Assembly: GCF_010119385.1 (NCBI RefSeq)
Contig: NZ_VFIE01000018.1
Span: forward strand, 556,375 to 620,374
Reading direction: 5' to 3'
Origin: Nesterenkonia haasae
Lineage (GTDB): Bacteria > Actinomycetota > Actinomycetes > Actinomycetales > Micrococcaceae
DNA length: 64,000 bases
Below, in pieces: positions 54,404 through 61,673 of this stretch. Every line of letters starts with the position of its first letter. Positions within the stretch are counted from its first letter, which is position 1. The position numbers and the translations under genes were made by a program. The notes under the pieces are model-generated. The model searched no databases. It was not told the DNA's origin and worked only from the letters and a program-made list of their open reading frames with translations.

Positions 54404-55078
54404 ATGAGACATAGCCGGAAGAGTCCCAAGGCAGTGGCCGCCAGTTTGCTCGCTGTTGTGGCGTTGGCGTCCTGCGGGACATTCGGCGGGGACAATGGGT
54501 CTGCTGCGGACGGGGATTCGGCAATGACGCCGTCGCTCGCGGGCGATCAGGGCGGTTTCGTTCTGACCTCGCCCTCGCAGATCAGTCCCGACGGCCAGAC
54601 CGACGCCCCGCATGTGGTCATTTACAGTGATCCTGCCTGTCCGGCATGCGCCCAAATGGAGGCCTCCTTCCACAGCGACCTGGATCAGTGGCTGACGGAA
54701 GGCGCAATCACTGTGGAATACCGAAGCGTGGCTTTCGTAAGTGACTATTCCCACGACGCCGCCAACGCCTTCGCCTGCATGGCTGAAGAGTCCCCGGAGA
54801 ACTACTTTTCCTACCTCGGTGAGGTCACCGCTGAACGCGTCAATGTGGATGAGTTGAGTGAAGACGAGCTCACCGAGCGGGCTGGCCGGCACGGGGCTGA
54901 TATCGGTCAGTGCATCACCGACGGCAGCTTTGAAAGTTTCGTTACTGACACCACCGAGACCGCGCTGGAAGACGGTGGAATCGAGGGCACACCGACCGTG
55001 ATCATTGACGGGGCCGAAGTCCCGAGCGATGACTTCATGAATCTTGATCACCACATCTCTTCGGCGATCAGCGGCTGA
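54404..55078 (+). CDS. DsbA/thioredoxin-like lipoprotein
   Basis: Exported thiol oxidoreductase of 224 residues. A signal peptide with lipobox (LAS before Cys, ALASCG) anchors it outside the membrane. The thioredoxin fold starts at HVVIYSDPACPACAQ with the active CPAC pair. GIEGTPTVIIDG gives the cis-Pro loop. Ten bases after pdxT; an in-frame GTG at 54383 is a weaker start. Likely extracellular disulfide formation. Confidence 0.88.
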   Translation: MRHSRKSPKAVAASLLAVVALASCGTFGGDNGSAADGDSAMTPSLAGDQGGFVLTSPSQISPDGQTDAPHVVIYSDPACPACAQMEASFHSDLDQWLTEGAITVEYRSVAFVSDYSHDAANAFACMAEESPENYFSYLGEVTAERVNVDELSEDELTERAGRHGADIGQCITDGSFESFVTDTTETALEDGGIEGTPTVIIDGAEVPSDDFMNLDHHISSAISG

Positions 55079-55144
55079 CCCGCCGAAAGGTCACCTTCAC
55101 TTTATGACGAGAGACCGTAGGGCTGAGTTTGGCATGATGTTCCC

Positions 55145-56143
55145 ATGACTCCGGATCCTGCAGCTCAAGCGGCTGACCCGAATACCTCCCACGCAGAGCT
55201 CTATGAGCTGGTCCGAGCCCGGCCAGACCTTCGACCGGTGGTGGCGGAGAATCCCAGTACCTACCCCGCGCTTCTCGAGTGGCTTGACGGTCTGGGCGAC
55301 CCCGAAGTCGACGCCGCCCTGGCCCGTCGTCGCGGGACGGGACTCGAGCAGCCCACTGCGGTCCTCCCTGTGGAGAGCCGGTCTGAGTTCGACCAGCAGG
55401 TGTTTGGGTCCACAGCCGGTTACGCGGCGACCCAACAGCCCGCCTATGCCTACGGCGACTCCAACGCCCCATACACACATGAAGGTGTCTATGACCCCGA
55501 GGAGAACGCCGCTCCCCGCAGGAGGAGGGGTGGGGCTGGTGTTTTGGTGTTTCTCTTGGCGCTGCTCACTGTCGGTGCCCTTGCCGCCACCTATTTCCTT
55601 TTGATGGGAAATCCCTTTGAGAACGATGACGCTCCCGCGGCTGGAGATCCTCCTGTCGAATCAGTAGAGGAGGAGGACGCTGAAGGTCCGGAAGAGGCTC
55701 CTGCGCCGGAGGATGATGCTGAGGAGTCTGCGGCGCCTGAGGACGATGGAGAGGAAGAGGAAGGTCAGCAGGATAATGAGACCGATTTTGAGCGACCCGC
55801 ACCGGATGATGCGCTGAGCATCACCGAGTTCTCCTCCCCCACCGGCAATATCACCTGTCAGCTCAACGAGGGCGATGTTCTTTGCTCCCTGGCCAACTTC
55901 GAGTTCGACGCACCGGAGGACTGTGACAACGGCGTGACGTTCCGCGTTTCGGACGAGGGCTCTGCCACTATCGACTGCAGCAGCTCGGTGGCGTCTCCGG
56001 GACAGCAATTGCAGTACGGCGAGGTGACCGGCAACGAAGACTTCGCCTGCGAGGCGAACGAGTTTTTCTTTGAGTGCTGGTCTCAGCGCACCGGAGAGGG
56101 TTTCGAGATAGCTCGTGAGTACTACGAGTTCACCGGCAACTGA
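55145..56143 (+). CDS. LRV-like membrane protein with acidic linker and exported Cys domain
   Basis: A 332-residue protein. Residues ~5-65 match the actinobacterial variant-leucine-rich (LRV-like) domain (SHAELYELVRARPDLRPVVA). A basic stretch and one membrane helix follow (~132-157). An outside linker (~160-220) is almost wholly Asp, Glu and Pro. The C-terminal domain (~222-330) has Cys in ITCQLN, VLCSL, EDCDNG, TIDCSS, FACE and FECWS, suggesting disulfides; the DsbA-like neighbour may form them. Confidence 0.7.
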   Translation: MTPDPAAQAADPNTSHAELYELVRARPDLRPVVAENPSTYPALLEWLDGLGDPEVDAALARRRGTGLEQPTAVLPVESRSEFDQQVFGSTAGYAATQQPAYAYGDSNAPYTHEGVYDPEENAAPRRRRGGAGVLVFLLALLTVGALAATYFLLMGNPFENDDAPAAGDPPVESVEEEDAEGPEEAPAPEDDAEESAAPEDDGEEEEGQQDNETDFERPAPDDALSITEFSSPTGNITCQLNEGDVLCSLANFEFDAPEDCDNGVTFRVSDEGSATIDCSSSVASPGQQLQYGEVTGNEDFACEANEFFFECWSQRTGEGFEIAREYYEFTGN

Positions 56144-56257
56144 GTCGGTGCTGACTAGCTCACCGGCTGCGGTTAGCCTTAGAGATGAGCCAATCTGATC
56201 TGCGGCCGTTCGCACTTCATTTATGACACTGATCCTGTCAGAGTCCAAGGAGTTACC

Positions 56258-57256
56258 GTGCCAAGTTCTGTGGAGGACGTTCTAGCTGAAGCGCCAGTCT
56301 TTGACGGTCACAATGACCTTCCCTGGGCGTTGCGCACCAAGTATTCGTACAACCTTGAGGCCGCTCAGCTCCACGAGGTGAATTCTGCACTTCACACGGA
56401 CCTGCCGTCCCTGCGAGCAGGAGGAGTGGGGGCACAATTCTGGTCTCTGTATGTGCCGTCGAATATGTCACCTCACGCCGCGGTGAGCGCCACCTTGGAA
56501 CAAATCGACTGTGTATACCAACTGACCGAGGCCTTCAGGGATCAGTTGCGCTTGGCCACCACCTTGGCTGAGACCGAAGAGGCTCTCAGGTCGGGGAAGA
56601 TCGCTTCGCTGTTGGGCATCGAGGGCGGGCATTCCATTGACGAGTCGCTTGGAACATTGCGGATGATGCGCCGCCTTGGGGTGAGTTATATGACTCTCAC
56701 CCACAACCACAACACGTCCTGGGCTGCCTCAGCGACTGGTGAGCCGGTGGACTACGGCCTCACGGAATTCGGACGCGGGGTGGTCGCAGAGATGAACCGC
56801 ATCGGAATGCTCGTCGACCTGTCTCATGTCCATGAGCGCACCATGCAGGACGCACTGGAGGCGACGGCGGCGCCTGTGATTTTTTCACACTCTTCTTGCC
56901 GAGGAGTTTATGATCATCCGCGCAATGTGCCGGACAGTATCCTCACGCACATGGCAGATAACGGGGGTGTGCAGATGATCACTTTCGTGCCGCGTTTTCT
57001 CCGTGAGGATGCCGCCGCTGCGAGCATCGATGACGTCGTCGCGCATATTGAACACGCTCGGGAGGTGGCTGGTGTCGACCACATCGGAATCGGCGGTGAT
57101 TTTGATGGGGTCCCCCAGGGCCCACACGGTTTGAGGCGAGTATCGGACTATCCTGCCCTGCTGCTGGCCCTCACCGACCGAGGCTGGTCGAAGCCGGAGT
57201 TGTGCAAGCTTACAAGCGGCAACATCCTTCGAGTGCTTCACGATGCAGGGGTTTGA
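56258..57256 (+). CDS. M19 family membrane dipeptidase
   Basis: Zinc dipeptidase of 332 residues, the renal-dipeptidase family. Metal ligands are in FDGHNDLPW (His, Asp), the bridging Glu in GIEGGHSI, and later His in FSHSSCRG; the conserved GGDFDGVPQG closes the site. It cleaves dipeptides, often with a D-residue or dehydro-residue. No signal peptide is seen. GTG start at 56258 is supported by AAGGAG five bases before it. Confidence 0.92.
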   Translation: MPSSVEDVLAEAPVFDGHNDLPWALRTKYSYNLEAAQLHEVNSALHTDLPSLRAGGVGAQFWSLYVPSNMSPHAAVSATLEQIDCVYQLTEAFRDQLRLATTLAETEEALRSGKIASLLGIEGGHSIDESLGTLRMMRRLGVSYMTLTHNHNTSWAASATGEPVDYGLTEFGRGVVAEMNRIGMLVDLSHVHERTMQDALEATAAPVIFSHSSCRGVYDHPRNVPDSILTHMADNGGVQMITFVPRFLREDAAAASIDDVVAHIEHAREVAGVDHIGIGGDFDGVPQGPHGLRRVSDYPALLLALTDRGWSKPELCKLTSGNILRVLHDAGV

Positions 57257-57275
57257 GACGGCCCTGCACCTTCCA

Positions 57276-59183
57276 CTAACGCTGGCGACCTTTGGTGCGT
57301 TCATTGGATTGCAGGCGCTTGGTCAGCGGCCGCATGAGAACGTCTCCCAGGACGATTCCTGCGGCAATCGCCACGATGATGATCAATGCATCGAATATCT
57401 CGTACAGCCCAGTGGTCCGGTTGGCGGATGATTCGCTGATCGCAATTTGGTACATCCCCCTGAAGACGATCAGCCCAGGAAGCATGAACATCATTGCAGG
57501 TACGGCGACAACGAGCTGTGGTGCCCGAAGCCGCAGCGCCACTACTCTTGCTAGCGCCCCGACGACAGTTGCACCGACTATCGGTGTGAACCATCCGCCG
57601 AATCCCATGAGCTCACCGACAAAGACCCCGCTAAAGCCCAGCGCTGCGACTAGCCCAGTGGGTAGCAGAAGTCGGTATGGTGCCTGTTGCACGATGGCCG
57701 CAGTGACCGCCGTCAGGAAAACTAGGAGCGTGAGGAATCCCGGGTGGTAGATCCGTGAGATCTCCTGCGTCACATCGATCTCGGGCGCTCCGGCCTGCCC
57801 AGTGAGAACTACCCCGACCATTATCCCGGCAGTCAGTCCGGAGAATGCCACCAGTGATGAGACGAGCCGGCCCGCTGCGGTGATCGGGAACCCGTTGATG
57901 GCATCCTGTATGGCGGAGACGATGCGAACACTAGGAAGCAGAATCATCAATCCACCCGCGACCACCATTGAAGTGGTGATTTCTGCCCCCAGTATGAGTG
58001 CAAGAAACGCCACAACTGTCGCCAGGAATCCACCTGCCGCGAGAGCGAATATCTCAGGCACCCGCCAGATTGTTAGCTGCCGGGTTACCCCGAGAACGAG
58101 AAGAGTCGCGAGGAACCCTAGAGATGCGTCCAACAGCGGTGCCCCTGTGTAGCTCGCGAAGAGACCTGCGAAGAGGGCGCCCGAGGTGGCGACAACCCAG
58201 CGGGGGTAAGGCTTTGGATCCCTGGTGATGTCCAGCAAGGTTTCCTCGGCCTCAGCCCGGGTGATCCGTCCGAACGCAATGTCGGTCACTAAGGTGTGCA
58301 CCTCAGAAAGTGCGCGAAAGTTTGCCGACCACGAGCGCACTACCCTCACTCTCGAGTAAGGAACCTTGCCCGGAGGTGACCAATTCAGGATGATCGACTG
58401 GTTTGTGATGTCCGCGTCGGTATTTTTCATCCCGAAGGCAGAAGTAACTGCGAGAATCGAAGTCTCCACTTCAAGGGCCCCCGCACCATAGCGAAAGAGC
58501 GCTTCGCCAATGTCGAGAACAAGGTTGATAGTGACCAATTCATCTGCCTCGCCCGGCTCCTGGGCCTGATGAGGATCCTCAAATGGCGTTCCGGAGAGCC
58601 AGTCCAGAGTAGACATCTGCCCCGTCGCCTGAGAAACGGGGCGAACCAGTTTCTGAACCAAAGACCGAGCGGGGAAGATTGACCGCCGTGAGGATTTTGG
58701 GGAGGTGTCGCTGCCAACCGACACGGAGGAATAGGACTCAGGCACTGCCGTAAACGCACCCGAATCTTCATCCATAGGCTGGGCGTCGGACCATCCCTCT
58801 CCCCCACGTCGCACATCTGGTGGGAAAAACGTCGAAGTCGGGAACACCGGTGCTGAGCTCGAGTCCTCAAACCGGTAGGACGCAGACCCGTGGGGTGGGT
58901 CCTCCGCAATCTCCGCCTCGGGCCAATCGGCGTGTGTCTCCTCCGCAGCCGAGTGATTCCAGGAGTCGATGACGTGCTGTGCTAGGTGCCTCGTGAACCC
59001 CCCAGTGTCTTCCGACTCCCCAGCAGGGCGCACCACAGGCTGAAGCATGGACTCGTGATCACGCTGATCGATGAGTGGATCAATCATGGATCCACCCGCA
59101 ACTGTTGCATCATCAGATTGGGGAGAATCCGACCTCACCGGGGACAGGCTTTTCTCTGCATAAGGGGGATCTTGGGACTGCAT
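57276..59183 (-). CDS. Threonine/serine exporter (ThrE type) with long N-terminal extension
   Basis: Inner-membrane exporter of Thr and Ser. The ThrE soluble domain starts near residue 227 (LVLDIGEALFRYGAGALEVE) and ten membrane helices cover ~345-635. The first ~225 residues are acidic, Ser/Pro-rich and probably disordered. The ATG at 59183 is set by GGAGG five bases before it; a GTG-region start at 59216 is rejected. Its stop is 19 bases from the dipeptidase stop. Confidence 0.88.
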   Translation of the reverse strand: MQSQDPPYAEKSLSPVRSDSPQSDDATVAGGSMIDPLIDQRDHESMLQPVVRPAGESEDTGGFTRHLAQHVIDSWNHSAAEETHADWPEAEIAEDPPHGSASYRFEDSSSAPVFPTSTFFPPDVRRGGEGWSDAQPMDEDSGAFTAVPESYSSVSVGSDTSPKSSRRSIFPARSLVQKLVRPVSQATGQMSTLDWLSGTPFEDPHQAQEPGEADELVTINLVLDIGEALFRYGAGALEVETSILAVTSAFGMKNTDADITNQSIILNWSPPGKVPYSRVRVVRSWSANFRALSEVHTLVTDIAFGRITRAEAEETLLDITRDPKPYPRWVVATSGALFAGLFASYTGAPLLDASLGFLATLLVLGVTRQLTIWRVPEIFALAAGGFLATVVAFLALILGAEITTSMVVAGGLMILLPSVRIVSAIQDAINGFPITAAGRLVSSLVAFSGLTAGIMVGVVLTGQAGAPEIDVTQEISRIYHPGFLTLLVFLTAVTAAIVQQAPYRLLLPTGLVAALGFSGVFVGELMGFGGWFTPIVGATVVGALARVVALRLRAPQLVVAVPAMMFMLPGLIVFRGMYQIAISESSANRTTGLYEIFDALIIIVAIAAGIVLGDVLMRPLTKRLQSNERTKGRQR

Positions 59184-59229
59184 CGGGGCCTCCGCGACGT
59201 GGCAAAGTCTTGGCAAGGTTTTTACAGGG

Positions 59230-59258
59230 ATATAAGACCAACGAGGTCAGGACATGAA
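59230..59258 (-). promoter_or_regulatory. Possible promoter of the ThrE gene
   Basis: On the minus strand TTCATG (59253-59258) and TTATAT (59230-59235) are 17 bases apart, giving a leader of about 40 bases. The -35 element is weak. Confidence 0.35.
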
Positions 59259-59424
59259 AGAAGTAGCGGCCAAAGTGTGAGGCATATGAGAGCAATGCTC
59301 ATGCCGTAGGTGAGGGTCGACGTTGATTCGTGCAATTCTTCCACGTACTAAACCGTGGGCGAAACATCCGGGCAGCAGAGGCGCCACTACCACCGCTCTC
59401 AGCAGAAGAATCCCGCTCGTACAT

Positions 59425-59690
59425 TACGGCAGCTTCGACGCTCAGCCCCAAGAACTTGTGGCGGGGGGTCTGGTGGCCGCAAGGAGTGCCTCCTGCCGGC
59501 TCACCCCGGCCGCGACCGAAATTTCCTACCGCTGTATCCATAGTCAGAGTCGAGCCGGTCAACGTCCGGGTTCCTTGCAGCATAGGCGTCCCGTCCCGGA
59601 CCTCGACGGCTAAACTACCGAGCTCGTAGCCGCCATAACCAAGGCCTGTAGCGGCCATGGAATGCTGGGGTAAAACTCGGTTGCCACGGC
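59425..59690 (-). pseudogene. C-terminal remnant of N-acetylglucosamine-6-phosphate deacetylase (nagA)
   Basis: The minus strand encodes MAATGLGYGGYELGSLAVEV then STLTMDTAVGNF, which match the NagA C-terminal region. Reading then shifts by one base: VAAGVSRQEALLAATRPPAT continues the family pattern in another frame, and LGLSVEAAV returns to the first. The upstream part of the gene is missing. At least two frameshifts and a truncation make it a pseudogene. The longer 119-codon open frame at 59299-59658 is not a valid gene model. Confidence 0.6.
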
Positions 59691-59774
59691 CGTCTCTCTC
59701 ACTCCGGGATAACCTCAGATATGGTCGAGTTCCTTCGGTGAGCCCACAGTGCAGGAGCCACCCCTATTCCGATC

Positions 59775-59999
59775 ATGAATGCGAAAACTTCGCCACTCAC
59801 CCCAGGGGAAGACGCAGTATTGCGGACTGTTGCTCGAGAAACTGCCTTCCGTTCCGGGGCGTTGGGTAGCAGGATCGGTCAGCTGAGTGTGGTCGACTGC
59901 CTGTTCATCGGAGTCGCTCAGACCCCCTATGCCAGTTCCATCGAGGCTCTGCGAACGACCTACGACGCGGTGCAGTCGCGGGCCTTACCTCCCATGTAA
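59775..59999 (+). CDS. Small hypothetical protein (doubtful)
   Basis: A 74-codon open frame reading MNAKTSPLTPGEDAVLRTVA onward. A GGAG lies about 20 bases upstream, too far for good initiation. I recognise no motif. It sits in a run of decayed genes, so it may itself be a remnant. Confidence 0.25.
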   Translation: MNAKTSPLTPGEDAVLRTVARETAFRSGALGSRIGQLSVVDCLFIGVAQTPYASSIEALRTTYDAVQSRALPPM

Positions 60000-60083
60000 G
60001 GAGGCTAGTCTCTGTCGGTTCAGGCTCAGCACCCGCTGGCGAATCGCGCGTCGACCGTGACCTCGAACTCAGCTGCCTTAGCG

Positions 60084-60674
60084 TTACCTGGGCACGCGTG
60101 CTGACTCAGGCCTAGCCTCAGGCGAGCTCGCTCCTCGCCGGTGGTGTGGCCGTGAGAGCAACAGGGCTGTGGTCAGGGTGAGACCCCACAGGGCGAAGAG
60201 CGGGCCCCAAATGAAAGCGTGACCGATCATGCCGTCACGGTCTGTGACCTCGGAAGCGATCCACCCTGCAAGCACACCCGTCCCAGCTATCGCATTGGCG
60301 CCGCCATAGAGAGCCAGCGACGGTCCAGCGACCCATCCGAGGAATCGAGAAAAGCGTCGGCCCGGAAGGAGGCCCGTCTCGGCCAGCAATGGTAGCCAGG
60401 AAATTACCTATTTGAGGATACCAATCGCCAACAGCCCAGCGAAGACCCAGAACGACCTGTCCTGCGCTGCCTCGACTGCCCACTGGCCCACGGTCTCCAA
60501 TAGCCAATTGCCTCCGAAGGCCCAATAGATGCTCGAGGCTGCGTGGAGAGATCCCAGAGCCGCGGCCGCCCAGAAAGCGATGGTAGCCCCTCTCGGCGGA
60601 GGTTGGCGGAGCGTCTTGGCGGTTGCAAACATGGCCATGACCTCGCTTGGGCCTAGTGTTTTCGGACTACTCAA
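60084..60674 (-). pseudogene. DUF3995 membrane protein gene with in-frame TAG
   Basis: A 197-codon reading frame broken by one amber stop at 60408-60410. The part before it (FWAAAALGSLHAASSIYWAF, GGNWLLETVG, then VFAGLLAIGILK) and the part after it in the same frame (PLLAETGLLPGRRFSRFLGW, and a last helix FIWGPLFALWGLTLTTALLL) together form a DUF3995-type four-helix protein. No base is lost, so a single nonsense change is enough to explain it. Start TTG at 60674 or a later ATG. Confidence 0.65.
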
Positions 60675-60720
60675 CTTCGGCGACCGTCCGGCGGCCCTGC
60701 GCGGATGCCCAATCTAGCGA

Positions 60721-60910
60721 TATGACGTCACCGTCTGTGAAGACACTGCTCATCATGGCCACAGTACTGACGATATCACCAGGGCCAAGGACGCTACCGC
60801 TCGTGGCTACGACGAACGGTGCGGCAAGGACGCGGCGAACCCCCACCGGGCCGTCCCGGCGCGAGGTGCGGGCCGTTCGGCTCCTATGGGTTAGCTACCG
60901 TGGGTTATAG
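60721..60910 (+). pseudogene. Probable LysE-type exporter remnant
   Basis: The 62-codon frame begins MTSPSVKTLLIMATVLTISP, followed by GPR, close to the first helix and PGP motif of LysE/RhtB exporters. It then loses similarity and ends with AVRLLWVSYRGL, which recalls a later helix. A large internal deletion is likely, as the family normally has ~200 residues. Weak call. Confidence 0.35.
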
Positions 60911-60978
60911 GCGGAGACGTGTGCCCAGGACGGCACCGGTAGCCCGAACTGCCGCCGTTGTAGAGGGTTGCGCACGCT

Positions 60979-61405
60979 TTGAAAACACGCATTTGTGACT
61001 CCTCAGCAACACACTCCCGGACTGATATCTCTCGACACGCAGAGCTGAACTGGTTCCTGGACTGGCTGCTGGGCAGAGCGCTCCAGTGTGACTTCGGATT
61101 CACGGACCGAGGCTTCCGGAAGAAGACCGCCTGGCGCTGGGGATCGAAGTCTTCCAGCCGGAGCCCATCGGCGACGTTCATCGACAGGTCCTCGTCCATG
61201 GGGTCAACTTCGCCGGCTGATGCGTGCTAATCCCCCACAACGGCAACATCTACTGGGCTGGCTGTGGTGTGATCAATAGAAGAAGGCCCCGAGGGCAGCA
61301 CTGCTGAAACAGCTCCCAGCCCCGGATGTGGTGGTCACCCACCGCGGCCTGGATGAGCATATGCGCCTACGCCTCGTAGGAGGCCCGGTGGGAGCCCTTT
61401 TCTGA
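60979..61405 (+). pseudogene. Broken gene of unknown family
   Basis: Protein-like stretches are spread over more than one frame: RLALGIEVFQPEPIGDVHRQ and VLVHGVNFAG end at a TGA (61218-61230 region); the same frame continues IPHNGNIYWAGCGV; then LLKQLPAPDVVVTHRGLDEH and RLRLVGGPVGALF (61283-61405) follow in a shifted frame. This pattern fits a decayed gene. I do not recognise its family. Confidence 0.35.
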
Positions 61406-61433
61406 AGCCGCTGGACCGGAAATCCTCGGGCAT

Positions 61434-61469
61434 GACAAAACCCCTGGCCACATGACCAGGGGTTTTGTC
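61434..61469. terminator. Terminator after the initiator tRNA
   Basis: Perfect 14-base inverted repeat (61434-61447 and 61456-61469) with an eight-base loop. Arms have CCCCTGG next to A/T runs on both sides, so it works in both directions. It lies five bases after the tRNA gene. Confidence 0.85.
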
Positions 61470-61473
61470 TTCT

Positions 61474-61550
61474 TGGTTGCGGGGGCAAGATTTGAACTTG
61501 CGACCTCCGGGTTATGAGCCCGGCGAGCTACCGAACTGCTCCACCCCGCG
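61474..61550 (-). tRNA. Initiator tRNA-fMet (anticodon CAU)
   Basis: A 77-base cloverleaf including an encoded CCA (61474-61476 complement). The anticodon CAT lies at the loop of a stem with three G-C pairs (GGG CTCATAA CCC), the acceptor starts with an unpaired C1 opposite A, and the T-arm is GCAAGTTCAAATCTTGC. The unpaired first base and the three G-C pairs are the marks of the bacterial initiator rather than elongator methionine tRNA. Confidence 0.95.
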
Positions 61551-61578
61551 TTGGGTTTCCCGTTTCCGGGACTTGTTT

Positions 61579-61606
61579 ATCTTACATGGAGGTAAACCTC
61601 CAACAA
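61579..61606 (-). promoter_or_regulatory. Promoter of tRNA-fMet with palindrome in the spacer
   Basis: On the minus strand TTGTTG (61601-61606) and TAAGAT (61579-61584) are 16 bases apart, placing the start about 22 bases before the tRNA. The spacer is nearly filled by a palindrome, GGAGGTAAACCTCC at 61588-61601, that could be a regulator site or chance. Confidence 0.5.
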
Positions 61607-61652
61607 AATCGGCGGCGGAGTCAGGATGTAAGTCCTGACTCCGCCGCCGATT
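61607..61652 (-). terminator. Terminator of the UPF0182 gene
   Basis: Perfect 20-base inverted repeat (61607-61626 and 61633-61652) with a six-base loop, followed on the minus strand by TTTTG. It lies 21 bases after the UPF0182 stop codon. Confidence 0.9.
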
Positions 61653-61673
61653 CGCTACTCAGGTCAGCAGACC

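Noticed and set aside
59299-59658. Intact 119-residue protein gene on the minus strand
   Set aside because: Only its first half resembles NagA; the similarity then jumps frames, so it is a pseudogene piece.
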